From Dyella marensis (GTDB lineage: Bacteria > Pseudomonadota > Gammaproteobacteria > Xanthomonadales > Rhodanobacteraceae): 64,000 nucleotides of DNA. Positions within the stretch are counted from its first letter, which is position 1. Each line of letters begins with the position of its first letter. The notes beneath the pieces are model-generated. The model made no database searches and was not told the DNA's origin. It saw only the letters and a list, made by a program, of their open reading frames with translations. Shown in pieces: positions 35,907 to 44,360 of the stretch. The stretch spans positions 540,713 through 604,712 of the forward strand of contig NZ_FONH01000002.1 of NCBI RefSeq assembly GCF_900112865.1, written 5' to 3'. The translations under genes and the position numbers were made by a program.

Positions 35907-36069
35907 GCAGTCCTGTGGGGGCAGTGGGGAGGCGCAAGTGCAGGCCGTCCGCCTGCTGCTCGAAGGGGATGTCGGCGCAAGCCGCCAGCGGCGTGGCGCG
36001 CGCGTCGGCCGCGCCGGATGCGAGCAGCGCGAGCGCCAGTGCGCCGGGACGAACCAGGGATGCCTGCAT
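35875..36069 (-). pseudogene. Relic of a third GH29 fucosidase: signal peptide joined to C-terminal tail
   Basis: A 64-codon frame with an intact start (ATG 36069, one-base overlap with the glucokinase stop) and stop. Residues 1-25 look like a signal peptide (RPGALALALLASGAADARA). Residues 33-64, starting ADIPFEQQADGLHLRLPTAP, match the C-terminal tail of the adjacent fucosidase (KSVPFKQADDGLHLTLPAKP and the RIEL ending). The catalytic domain is absent, so this looks like an in-frame internal deletion of a fucosidase paralogue whose two ends survive. The signal peptide differs from that of the neighbouring copy, so it is not a simple slip of that gene. Whether the small product is made or useful is unknown. 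Confidence 0.65.
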
Positions 36070-37061
36070 CAGCGGTTCGCCGGCCGGTCCAGCAACCAGC
36101 TGGCCGCGCCGATCACGCCGAGCTGGCCGTGATCGACCACGCGCACCGGCACGTTGTCCAGGAATGGGCGCATCACGCCCTTGTCGAGGAAGCGCTCCAG
36201 GAAACTGCTGCCGCGCACATAGCCGGCGAGGCGGGACAGGAAGCCGCCGGCGAGGTAAATGCCGCCGGTGGCCTGGTACAGCATGGCCAGGTCGCCGGCG
36301 AAGGAACCCAGCCAGCCGCAGAACAGGTCCAGCGTTTCCCTGGCGCGCGGATCGCTGCCTTCGATGGCCGCGGCGGTCACCGCGGCAGGCTCCGCGCAGG
36401 CCGGCACCTTGCCCTGCTCGCGGCACAGCGCCTCGTACACGCGCAGCACGCCAGGCCCGGACAGCACGGCTTCGTACGAGATGTGCGTATCGCGCCCGGC
36501 GAGCAGGCGCATCACGTCCTGTTCGCGGCCCACCCGCGCAGCAAGTTGCATCTGGCCCGCTTCGCTGGGCAGCACTACCGACGGCGAACCCGGCAGGCGC
36601 ACGGCGGCACCCAGCCCGGTGCCCGGTCCCACCACCACGATGGGGCCGGGCGCCGAGGCGGCGCGCGCGGGGGCATGCAGCAGCGGCGAACGCGCGGTGT
36701 CGATGTACGGCGCCGCATGCGTCAGGGCCACGAAATCGTTGAGCAGGTGCACTTCGTCCAGCCGCAACTCGGCGGCCAGCGCGGCCGGCTCGATGCGCCA
36801 CGGCAGGCTTTCGTTGATCAGCACGCCTTCGTGCGCGCAGCCGGTGCAGGCCAGCACCAGCTCGCGCGGGCGCGAGCCGAGGCCGTCGAGGAAGGCGCGC
36901 ACGATCGCGGCGAAGCTGGCGTGCTCGCCGCAGCGGAAGATCCGGTACGCCTGCACTACCGGGCCGCCGCCGCGGTTGCCCGGCGCCATCAGCGCCAGCC
37001 GCGCATGGGTGCCGCCGACGTCGGCGGCGAGGAACGGGCGGCGGCTGGCGTGCGCGGTCAT
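36069..37061 (-). CDS. glk: Glucokinase, Glk family
   Basis: A 330-residue cytoplasmic ATP-dependent hexokinase of the Glk group (not ROK, since the ROK Cys-x-Cys zinc motif is absent). The phosphate loop is ADVGGTHARLALM, LLNDFVALTHAAP carries the catalytic Asp, GPGTGLGAAVRL and PSEAGQMQL follow, and the adenosine motif TGGIYLAGGFLSRL is near the C-terminus. ATG 37061 is chosen because the upstream extension of 64 codons is not Glk-like. It is the first gene of the leftward N-glycan operon, odd for a glycan without glucose; it may act on mannose or glucosamine sugars, or serve glucosylated N-glycan precursors. Substrate is inferred from family only. Confidence 0.88.
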   Translation of the reverse strand: MTAHASRRPFLAADVGGTHARLALMAPGNRGGGPVVQAYRIFRCGEHASFAAIVRAFLDGLGSRPRELVLACTGCAHEGVLINESLPWRIEPAALAAELRLDEVHLLNDFVALTHAAPYIDTARSPLLHAPARAASAPGPIVVVGPGTGLGAAVRLPGSPSVVLPSEAGQMQLAARVGREQDVMRLLAGRDTHISYEAVLSGPGVLRVYEALCREQGKVPACAEPAAVTAAAIEGSDPRARETLDLFCGWLGSFAGDLAMLYQATGGIYLAGGFLSRLAGYVRGSSFLERFLDKGVMRPFLDNVPVRVVDHGQLGVIGAASWLLDRPANR

Positions 37062-37485
37062 GGTGGGCGAGCCTTCCGATGTCGCGATGGGGGATGCGGG
37101 TGTACGGTCCGCCGCGGGAGGCGCGCCGTCCACGGGCCAGGCGGCGCCAGCGAACGCTGAAGTGGTTTCGTGCCGGTCCACGCCTAGCCTCCCCTTCATC
37201 CCCAGATGCCGCCGCAGCGGCGATGGCGCCGGCCAACGGAACGTCGCCGACATTCACCGGCGAACCGATGGTTCATATTTACTTAGATCGTTTCAAGTCG
37301 CGTTGCAACACAAATTTCATCGTCCTTACGAACTGGCCGTATTCCACTTGTAAATACACATTTCATAGGTGCACACTGATTCGATACCCGGCGCGGGGCA
37401 CGGAGAGGGGCGCGCGCATGGGCCAAAGTCCCCGCCAGGTCCGCCTTCGAGGCCGGCTCCGGGGGACGCTCAGCGGAGTTTCTGC
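37062..37485. promoter_or_regulatory. Divergent control region of the N-glycan and fucose operons
   Basis: A 424-base gene-free stretch between glk and the fucose dehydrogenase gene. The centre (about 37262-37380) is markedly AT-richer than the rest of the window, consistent with two back-to-back promoters. It holds a 13-bp perfect inverted repeat GAACC-GAT-GGTTC (37262-37274), two near-identical direct elements, ACACAAATTTCAT (from 37308) and ACACATTTCAT (from 37356), and TGTAAATACA. These are candidate operator sites. No regulator gene is nearby. Confidence 0.5.
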
Positions 37486-38514
37486 ATGGCTGATCCAGGC
37501 ATTCCCAACCCGCACGGCGCCGGACGGCACGCGCCCCGGCGAGGCCCCGCGGTATCGCGGCTGGCCTTCGGCGGCGCCCCGATCGGCAACCTGTACGCCG
37601 GGGTGGACGAGACCATCGCCCGGCTGGCGGTGGAGCGCGCCTGGCAGCACGGCATCCGCCACTTCGACACCGCGCCCTACTACGGCTACGGCCTGGCCGA
37701 GCAGCGCCTGGGCGCCGCGCTGGCCGGCGTGCCGCGCGCCAGCTACACCCTGTCCACCAAGGTCGGTCGCCTGATCGAGGACGCGCCCGGCCGCGATGCG
37801 CTGGCCGACGGCTTCGACGTGGCCGGCAAACGCGCGGTGTTCGACTACAGCCGCGACGGCGTGCGCCGCGCGGTGGACGCTAGCCTGCGCCGCCTGGGCG
37901 TGGAGCATGTCGACGTGCTGCTGCTGCACGACATCGGCGCCCTCACCCACGGCGCCGGGCATCCGCGCATCCTGCGCCAGGCCCTGGACGAGGCCCTGCC
38001 CGCGCTGGCCGAGCTGCGCGCGCAGGGCGTGTGCGGCGCGATCGGGCTGGGCGTGAACGAGGAAGCGGTCTGCCTGGAAGTGATGCCGCGCTTCGAGCTG
38101 GACGTGATCATGCTGGCCGGCCGCTACACCCTGTTCGAGCAGGAGCACGGCGCGCAGGTGATGGCCGAGGCCCTGCAGCGCGGCGTGTCGATCTTCGCCG
38201 CCGCGCCGTACAACTCCGGCCTGCTGGGCGGCGACCAGCCCGGCGACACCTACAACTACGCGCCCGCCGATGCCGCGGTGCGCGCGCGGGCGCAGCGCTT
38301 CTACGACGTCTGCGCCGAGGCCGGCGCCAGCGTCGGTGCCGCCGCGCTGCAGTTCCCGCTGTTCCATCCGGCCGTCGCCACCGTGGTGTGCGGCATGCGC
38401 ACGCCGGCCGAGGCTGACGCCGCCGCCGCGCGGCGCGATACGGCGCTGCCCGAACAGCTGTGGCCGCGGCTGCGCGCCGCCGGCCTGCTGGGCGAGCATG
38501 CGGTGACGCCATGA
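37486..38514 (+). CDS. Aldo/keto reductase, probable L-fucose dehydrogenase
   Basis: A 342-residue (beta/alpha)8 oxidoreductase. ISRLAFGGAPIGNLYAG-type opening (VSRLAFGGAPIGNLYAGVDE), the catalytic Asp-Tyr segment GIRHFDTAPYYGYGLAE, the Lys in TLSTKVGRLI and the His in VDVLLLHDIGA are all present. Members of this branch include D-threo-aldose 1-dehydrogenases (EC 1.1.1.122), which oxidise L-fucose to L-fuconolactone with NAD(P). The five genes that follow encode the remaining steps, so this role is strongly suggested by context. ATG 37486 has GGAG eight bases upstream; the stop overlaps the lactonase start (ATGA). Confidence 0.85.
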   Translation: MADPGIPNPHGAGRHAPRRGPAVSRLAFGGAPIGNLYAGVDETIARLAVERAWQHGIRHFDTAPYYGYGLAEQRLGAALAGVPRASYTLSTKVGRLIEDAPGRDALADGFDVAGKRAVFDYSRDGVRRAVDASLRRLGVEHVDVLLLHDIGALTHGAGHPRILRQALDEALPALAELRAQGVCGAIGLGVNEEAVCLEVMPRFELDVIMLAGRYTLFEQEHGAQVMAEALQRGVSIFAAAPYNSGLLGGDQPGDTYNYAPADAAVRARAQRFYDVCAEAGASVGAAALQFPLFHPAVATVVCGMRTPAEADAAAARRDTALPEQLWPRLRAAGLLGEHAVTP

Positions 38515-39401
38515 ATCCGCTCCACGCCAGCGTAATCGACGCCCACCAGCACTACTGGCGCGTGCAGCGCGGCGACTACGGCTGGCTGGCCGACGCGCCA
38601 CACGTGCTGCGGCGCGACTTCCTGCCGTTCGAACTCGACCCGCACCGCGCCGCCGCCGGCGTAACGCGCGCGATCCTGGTGCAGGCCGCACCGACCGAGG
38701 CGGAAACGCGCTTCCTGTTCGAACTGGCCCGCGCCGACCGCGCCGTGGCCGGCGTGGTCGGCTGGGTGGATTTCGAGGCGACCGACGTGGATGCGCGCAT
38801 CGCCGCGCTGGTGCGCGACGGCGACGGCCTGTTGCTGGGCCTGCGCCCGATGGCGCAGGACATCGAGGACCCGCACTGGCTGGCCCGTCCCGAACTCGAC
38901 GCCGCCTTCGCCAGCCTGCAACGGCACGGCCTGGCCTTCGACGCCCTGGTGCGCCCGGACCAGTTGCCGGCGCTGCTCGCGCGGCTGGAACGCGAGCCGC
39001 AGCTGCGCGCCGTGCTCGACCATGGCGGCAAGCCGGCGATCGACGGCGTCGCCGGCTTCGACGCCTGGGCCGCGCCGATCGCCGCGCTGGCGCAGCGCAG
39101 CTCGCTGCAGTGCAAGTTCTCCGGCCTGCTCACCCAGCTGGCGCCGAACCTGCCGGAAAGCGCCTTGGCGCCCTACGTCGAGCACCTGTTCGCCTGCTTC
39201 GGCCCGTCGCGCCTGCTGTGGGGCAGCGACTGGCCGGTGCTGACCCTGCGCGGCGACTACGCGCACTGGATCGACCTGGCGCGCGCCTATGCGCACCGCC
39301 TCGCCCCCGGCCACGAGGCCGCGATCTTCGGCGGCAACGCCGCCGCCTTCTACCGCCTCGCGCCGACTTCCCATCCGCACCGCAAGGAGATCACCTCATG
39401 A
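38511..39401 (+). CDS. Amidohydrolase-family L-fuconolactonase
   Basis: A 296-residue cytoplasmic member of the amidohydrolase-2 group. Metal-binding signatures are SVIDAHQHYWRVQRGDYGWL at the N-terminus, LRAVLDHGGKP in the middle and LLWGSDWPVLTL near the end. COG3618-type proteins of this length act as L-fuconolactone or L-rhamnono-lactone hydrolases, opening the lactone made by the dehydrogenase. It overlaps the upstream gene by four bases, and the end of the gene carries AAGGAG, the ribosome site for the next short frame. Substrate is inferred from the operon. Confidence 0.87.
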   Translation: MNPLHASVIDAHQHYWRVQRGDYGWLADAPHVLRRDFLPFELDPHRAAAGVTRAILVQAAPTEAETRFLFELARADRAVAGVVGWVDFEATDVDARIAALVRDGDGLLLGLRPMAQDIEDPHWLARPELDAAFASLQRHGLAFDALVRPDQLPALLARLEREPQLRAVLDHGGKPAIDGVAGFDAWAAPIAALAQRSSLQCKFSGLLTQLAPNLPESALAPYVEHLFACFGPSRLLWGSDWPVLTLRGDYAHWIDLARAYAHRLAPGHEAAIFGGNAAAFYRLAPTSHPHRKEITS

Positions 39402-39442
39402 TCGCTCGCCATCTTCGTTCCGCGTCGGAGCTGCCGGCATGA
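39398..39442 (+). CDS. Fourteen-codon open frame, possible coupling leader
   Basis: Starts with ATG at 39398, overlapping the lactonase stop by four bases and preceded by AAGGAG at a good distance. It reads MIARHLRSASELPA and stops at a TGA that overlaps the ATG of the next gene (39439) by four bases. The dehydrogenase gene downstream has no good ribosome site of its own, so ribosomes finishing this short frame would reinitiate there. The peptide itself shows no recognisable property. It may simply be a relic. Confidence 0.4.
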   Translation: MIARHLRSASELPA

Positions 39443-40185
39443 GCGGCCGTCTCGCCGGCAAGCATGCGCTGGTCACCGCGGCCGGCGCCGGCATCGGCCG
39501 CGCCACCGCCCTCGCCTTCGCCCGCGAAGGCGCGCGCGTGCTGGCCACCGACATCGACGAACAGGCGCTCGCCGCGCTGTCGGCCGAAGCGCCGGAACTG
39601 CGCACTGAACGCCTGGACGTGACCGACCCCGTGCAGATCGACCGCCTGGTCGCCAGCCATCCGCCGTTCGACGTGCTGTTCAACTGCGCCGGCTACGTGC
39701 ACGCCGGCACCATCCTCGACACCGACGACGCGGCCTGGAAACGCTCCTTCGCCATCAACGTCGACAGCATGTTCCACCTGTGCCAGCGCGTGCTGCCGGC
39801 CATGCTGGAGCGCGGCGGCGGCAGCATCGTCAACATGTCCTCGGTCGCTTCGAGCATCAAGGGCGTGCCCAACCGCTTCGCCTATTCGACCACCAAGGCC
39901 GCGGTGATCGGCCTGACCAAGTCCGTCGCCGCCGACTTCGTCGGCCGCGGCATCCGCTGCAACGCGATCTGCCCGGGCACGGTGAAGACGCCGTCGCTGG
40001 GCGACCGCGTGCGCGCGCTGGGCGGCGACGAGGACGCGGTGTGGCGCGGCTTCGTCGAGCGCCAGCCGATGGGGCGCCTGGGCAATCCCGAGGAGATCGC
40101 CATGCTCGCGCTCTATCTCGCCTCCGACGAAGCGGCCTTCACCACCGGCACCGTGCACATCGTGGACGGCGGCTGGTCCAACTGA
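39439..40185 (+). CDS. SDR-family 2-keto-3-deoxy-L-fuconate dehydrogenase
   Basis: A 248-residue short-chain dehydrogenase. The nucleotide motif TAAGAGIGRATALAFAREG, the Asp choosing NAD (VLATDIDEQ), the NCAGYVHAGTIL segment, the catalytic Ser in VNMSSVASSIKG and the Tyr-x-x-x-Lys in AYSTTKAA are present. In the Xanthomonas-type non-phosphorylative pathway a close relative oxidises 2-keto-3-deoxy-L-fuconate at C4 to the 2,4-diketo acid. It is in the right place between lactonase and hydrolase genes. Translation probably depends on coupling with the short frame before it. Confidence 0.88.
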   Translation: MSGRLAGKHALVTAAGAGIGRATALAFAREGARVLATDIDEQALAALSAEAPELRTERLDVTDPVQIDRLVASHPPFDVLFNCAGYVHAGTILDTDDAAWKRSFAINVDSMFHLCQRVLPAMLERGGGSIVNMSSVASSIKGVPNRFAYSTTKAAVIGLTKSVAADFVGRGIRCNAICPGTVKTPSLGDRVRALGGDEDAVWRGFVERQPMGRLGNPEEIAMLALYLASDEAAFTTGTVHIVDGGWSN

Positions 40186-40195
40186 GGAATCGAAC

Positions 40196-41062
40196 ATGAA
40201 ACTGGTCCGCTACGGCGCCCACGGCAACGAGAAACCCGGCCTGATCGACAAGGACGGCGCGCTGCGCGACCTGTCCGAGCACGTCGCCGACATCGATCCC
40301 TACGTGCTCGGCCGCGAAGGCCGCGCCCGCCTGGCGGCGATCGATCCGGCCAGCCTGCCCGAGGTGGAAGGCACGCCGCGCTTCGGCGCGCCGGTGGCGC
40401 CGGTCAGCAAGATCATCTGCGTCGGCATGAACTACGCCCGCCACGCCGCGGAAACCGGCCAGCCAGTGCCCGCGCAGCCGGTGCTGTTCATGAAGGCCAC
40501 CACCGCGATCATGGGTCCGAACGACGACGTGGTGATCCCGCGCGGCTCCACCTGCACCGACTGGGAAGTGGAACTGGGCGTGGTGATCGGCGAGACCGCG
40601 CGCGACGTCTCGGTCGACGAGGCGCTGGCGCACGTGGCCGGCTTCATCGTGATCAACGATCTCTCGGAGCGCGAGTTCCAGCTCGAGCACGGCGGCCAGT
40701 GGGTGAAGGGCAAGAGCTGCGACAGCTTCGGCCCGCTCGGCCCCTGGCTGGTCACCATCGACGAAGTGCCCGACCCGCAGAACCTGCACCTGTGGCTGGA
40801 AGTGAACGGCCACCGCTACCAGGACAGCAACACCAGCGACATGGTGTTCGGCGTGGCGAAACTGGTCAGCTATATCAGCCGCTACATGACCCTGCTGCCT
40901 GGCGATGTGATCAGCACCGGCACGCCGGCCGGCGTGGGCCTGGGCCTGAAGCCGCCGACCTACCTGCGTCCCGGCGACGTGATCGAGCTGGGCATCGACG
41001 GTCTCGGCCGGCAGCGCCAGCAGGTCCGCGCCCATCCGGCCGATGCATCCGCGGCGCGCTGA
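40196..41062 (+). CDS. Fumarylacetoacetase-family 2,4-diketo-3-deoxy-L-fuconate hydrolase
   Basis: A 288-residue FAH-fold C-C bond hydrolase. KIICVGMNYARHAAETGQ, PVLFMKATTAIMGPNDDVVI, DWEVELGVVIGE (metal-binding Glu residues) and the KGKSCDSFGPLGPWLVT stretch are classical for this family. It would split the diketo acid into pyruvate and L-lactate, ending the fucose pathway. AGGAAT precedes the ATG, ten bases after the SDR gene. The same fold serves homologous rhamnose and arabinose pathways; fucose is favoured here because the fuconate dehydratase gene is next. Confidence 0.88.
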   Translation: MKLVRYGAHGNEKPGLIDKDGALRDLSEHVADIDPYVLGREGRARLAAIDPASLPEVEGTPRFGAPVAPVSKIICVGMNYARHAAETGQPVPAQPVLFMKATTAIMGPNDDVVIPRGSTCTDWEVELGVVIGETARDVSVDEALAHVAGFIVINDLSEREFQLEHGGQWVKGKSCDSFGPLGPWLVTIDEVPDPQNLHLWLEVNGHRYQDSNTSDMVFGVAKLVSYISRYMTLLPGDVISTGTPAGVGLGLKPPTYLRPGDVIELGIDGLGRQRQQVRAHPADASAAR

Positions 41063-41110
41063 GCGCCGCACACCTACACATTTCTCTACCGGCATCGGGA
41101 GGCCGGCCGC

Positions 41111-42439
41111 ATGGCGAAACACGCCCCGGTGAAGATCACCGCGCTCGACACCTACGACATCCGCTTTCCCACCTCGCGCCAGCTCGACGGTTCGGACGCG
41201 ATGAACCCGGATCCGGATTACTCCGCCGCCTACGCCGTGCTGCGCACGGACGATCCGGCCCTGGCCGGCTATGGCCTGGCCTTCACCATCGGCCGCGGCA
41301 ACGACGTGCAGAAGGCGGCGCTCGATGCGTTGCGTCCTTATGTGGTCGGCCTGACGCTGGACGAAGTGACCAACGACCTCGGCGGCTTCGCCGCGCGCAT
41401 GGTCGGCGACTCGCAGCTGCGCTGGCTGGGGCCGGAGAAAGGCGTGATGCACATGGCCATCGGCGCGGTGATCAACGCCGGCTGGGACCTGGCCGCCCGC
41501 CGCGCCGGCAAGCCGCTGTGGCGCTATATCGCCGAACTGACGCCGGAGCAGCTGGTCGCGACCATCGACTTCCGCTACCTCAGCGACGCGATCACCCCCG
41601 ACGAGGCCCTGCAGATGCTGCGTGCGGCGGAACCGGCCAAGTCCGCCCGCATCGAGCAGCTGCTGGCCGAGGGCTACCCCGCCTACACCACCTCGCCCGG
41701 CTGGCTCGGCTACACCGACGAGAAGATGCTGCGCCTGGCCCGCGAAGCGGTGGCCGACGGCTTCCGCACCATCAAGCTCAAGGTCGGCCTGAGCGTGGAA
41801 GACGACGTGCGCCGCTGCAGTCTGGTGCGCCAGACCGTGGGGCCGGACGTGGCCATCGCGGTGGACGCCAACCAGCGCTGGGACGTGCACGCCGCGATCG
41901 ACTGGCTGCGCCGCCTGGAAGGTTTCGACCTGGCCTGGATCGAGGAGCCCACCAGCCCCGACGACGTGCTCGGCCATGCCGCGATCCGCCGCGCCGTGTC
42001 CGTGCCGGTCTCCACCGGCGAGCACACGCAGAACCGCGTGATCTTCAAGCAGCTGTTCCAGGCCGGCGCGGTCGACCTGGTGCAGATCGACGCCGCGCGC
42101 GTCGGCGGCGTCAACGAGAACCTGGCGATCCTGCTGATGGCGGCCAAGTTCGGCGTGCGCGTGTTCCCGCATGCCGGCGGCGTGGGCCTGTGCGAGCTGG
42201 TGCAGCACCTGGCCATGGCCGACTTCGTGGCGATCACCGGCCGCAAGGACGATCGCGCGATCGAGTTCGTCGATCATCTGCACGAGCATTTCGACGACCC
42301 GGTGACGATCCGCGACGGCCATTACCTCGCGCCCACCGCGCCGGGCTTCTCGGCACGCATGCACGAGAGCACACTGGTCGAGTACCGCTTCCCCGACGGC
42401 CCGGTGTGGAGCGAGCAGACGGTCGCGGCGCTGCACTGA
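41111..42439 (+). CDS. L-fuconate dehydratase, enolase superfamily
   Basis: A 442-residue enzyme of the mandelate-racemase branch. Lysines are in [11 protein letters not shown] (general base), metal ligands in [11 protein letters not shown] (Asp), [11 protein letters not shown] (Glu) and STGEHTQNR region (Glu), with a His in [10 protein letters not shown]. The long N-terminal cap begins [20 protein letters not shown], as in the characterised Xanthomonas campestris FucD, and the length agrees (about 440 aa). It dehydrates L-fuconate to 2-keto-3-deoxy-L-fuconate. The start is 48 bases after the hydrolase gene, with GGGAGGCC before the ATG. It is the most specific marker that this operon handles fucose. 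Confidence 0.92.
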   Translation: MAKHAPVKITALDTYDIRFPTSRQLDGSDAMNPDPDYSAAYAVLRTDDPALAGYGLAFTIGRGNDVQKAALDALRPYVVGLTLDEVTNDLGGFAARMVGDSQLRWLGPEKGVMHMAIGAVINAGWDLAARRAGKPLWRYIAELTPEQLVATIDFRYLSDAITPDEALQMLRAAEPAKSARIEQLLAEGYPAYTTSPGWLGYTDEKMLRLAREAVADGFRTIKLKVGLSVEDDVRRCSLVRQTVGPDVAIAVDANQRWDVHAAIDWLRRLEGFDLAWIEEPTSPDDVLGHAAIRRAVSVPVSTGEHTQNRVIFKQLFQAGAVDLVQIDAARVGGVNENLAILLMAAKFGVRVFPHAGGVGLCELVQHLAMADFVAITGRKDDRAIEFVDHLHEHFDDPVTIRDGHYLAPTAPGFSARMHESTLVEYRFPDGPVWSEQTVAALH

Positions 42440-42452
42440 GGGGAGCACCAGC

Positions 42453-43592
42453 ATGGCCACGCCGATCACCAACGTGCTGGACCTGCGCGAGCTGGCGCGC
42501 CGCCGCGTGCCGCGCGCCTTCTTCGAGTACGCCGACCGCGGCGCCTATGACGAGGTGACCCTGCGCGGGAACCGCGCCGCGCTGGAGAGCATCAAGTTCC
42601 GCCAGCGCGTGATGATGAACGTGGACCAGCGCTCGCTGGCCACCAGTGTGGTCGGCCAGCCCATCTCGATGCCGCTGGCGATCGCTCCCACCGGCCTCAC
42701 CGGCCTGCAGCACGGCGCGGGCGAGATCCTCGGCGCGCGCGCCGCGACCAAGGCCGGCATTCCGTTCTGCCTGAGCACGGTGTCGATCTGCTCGATCGAG
42801 CAGGTGCGCGATGCGGTGCAGGCGCCGTTCTGGTTCCAGCTCTATGTGATGCGCGACCGCGGCTTCGCGCGCGACCTGATCCGCCGCGCCAGCGACGCCG
42901 GCTGCTCGGCGCTGATGCTCACCGCCGACCTCACCGTGCAGGGCCAGCGCCATCGCGAGATCAAGAACGGCCTGAGCGTGCCGCCGAAGATCACCCTGCG
43001 CAACCTGTTCGACGTCATGAGCAAGCCGCGCTGGGCCTGGAGCATGCTGCGCGCGCCCAGCCGCTCCTTCGGCAACCTGGCCGGCCGCATCCAGGGCACC
43101 GACAGCCTGACCACGCTGGCGCAGTGGATCGCCAACCAGTTCGATCCCACGCTGAACTGGCAGGACCTGGAATGGATCCGCGAGCTGTGGCCCGGCAAGC
43201 TGATCCTCAAAGGCATCATGGACGAGGAAGACGCACGCCTCGCCGCTGCGCACGGCGTCGACGCGATCGTGGTGTCCAACCATGGCGGCCGCCAGCTCGA
43301 TGGCGCGCCGGCGAGCATCGAGGTGTTGCCGCGCATCGCCGACGCCGTGGGCGACAAGCTCGACGTGCTGTTCGACGGCGGCATCCTCAGCGGCCAGGAC
43401 GTGCTGAAAGCGCTCGCGCTGGGTGCTCGCGCCGGCCTGATCGGCAAGGCCTTCCTCTACGGCCTGGGCGCGCTGGGCGAGGACGGCGTGGCGCGCACGA
43501 TCGAGATCATCCGCCGCGAGCTGAGCGTGAGCATGGCGCTGACGGGGCAGACCGACGTGCGGCGGATCGGGCGGGACGTGCTCTGGCGCTAG
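42453..43592 (+). CDS. lldD: FMN-dependent alpha-hydroxy-acid dehydrogenase, L-lactate dehydrogenase-like
   Basis: A 379-residue flavoprotein of the LldD/glycolate oxidase family. PRAFFEYADRGAYDEVTLRG, PLAIAPTGLTGLQHGAGEI, FQLYVMRDRGFARDLIRRA, then the long insert typical of membrane-bound LldD (WSMLRAPSRSFGNLAGRIQG), the Lys in LILKGIMDEEDA and the His-Arg pair in VVSNHGGRQLDGAPAS are all visible. It oxidises L-lactate to pyruvate and passes electrons to the quinone pool. Since the fucose route yields L-lactate, its place 13 bases after fuconate dehydratase closes the pathway. GGGGAGC precedes the ATG. Confidence 0.88.
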   Translation: MATPITNVLDLRELARRRVPRAFFEYADRGAYDEVTLRGNRAALESIKFRQRVMMNVDQRSLATSVVGQPISMPLAIAPTGLTGLQHGAGEILGARAATKAGIPFCLSTVSICSIEQVRDAVQAPFWFQLYVMRDRGFARDLIRRASDAGCSALMLTADLTVQGQRHREIKNGLSVPPKITLRNLFDVMSKPRWAWSMLRAPSRSFGNLAGRIQGTDSLTTLAQWIANQFDPTLNWQDLEWIRELWPGKLILKGIMDEEDARLAAAHGVDAIVVSNHGGRQLDGAPASIEVLPRIADAVGDKLDVLFDGGILSGQDVLKALALGARAGLIGKAFLYGLGALGEDGVARTIEIIRRELSVSMALTGQTDVRRIGRDVLWR

Positions 43593-43602
43593 GCTGCGCG
43601 CG

Positions 43603-44360
43603 CTACGAACGCAGCTTGTAGCCGGTGCGGAAGATCCAGGCGATCGCCACCGCGCAGACCAGCAGGAACGCCACGGTCATGCCCGCGCTCAAGACGACAT
43701 TGACGTCGGACTGGCCGTAGAAGCTCCAGCGGAACCCGCTGATCAGGTACACCACCGGATTGAACAGCGCGACCTTCTGCCAGAACGGCGGCAGCATGCC
43801 GATCGAATAGAACGCGCCGCCGAGAAAGGTCAGCGGCGTGACCACCATCAACGGGATCACCTGCAGCTTCTGGAAGTCGTCGGCCCACAGGCCGATGATG
43901 AAACCGAACGAGCTGAAGGTGACCGCCGTCAGCAGCAGGAAGGCCACCATCCAGAACGGATGCAGGATGCTGTAAGGCACGAAGAAGCGCGCCGTGAGCA
44001 GGATCAGCAGGCCCAGCATCACCGATTTGGTGGACGCCGCCCCGACATAGCCGAGCACCGCCTCGAGCGGCGAGACCGGCGCGGAGAGCAGCTCGTAGAT
44101 GGTGCCCGACCACTTCGGCAGGTAGATGCCGAACGAAGCATTGGAAATGCTTTCGTTGAGCAGCGACAGCATGATCAGCCCGGGAATGATGAAGGCGCCG
44201 TAGCTGGTGCCGCCGATCTCGCCCATGCGCGAGCCGATGGCGGTACCGAACACGATGAAATACAGCGAGGTCGACAGCACCGGCGAAACGATGCTCTGGG
44301 TGAGCGTGCGGAAGGTGCGAGCCATCTCGAAACGGTAAATGGCGCGAACGGCGGGCAGGT

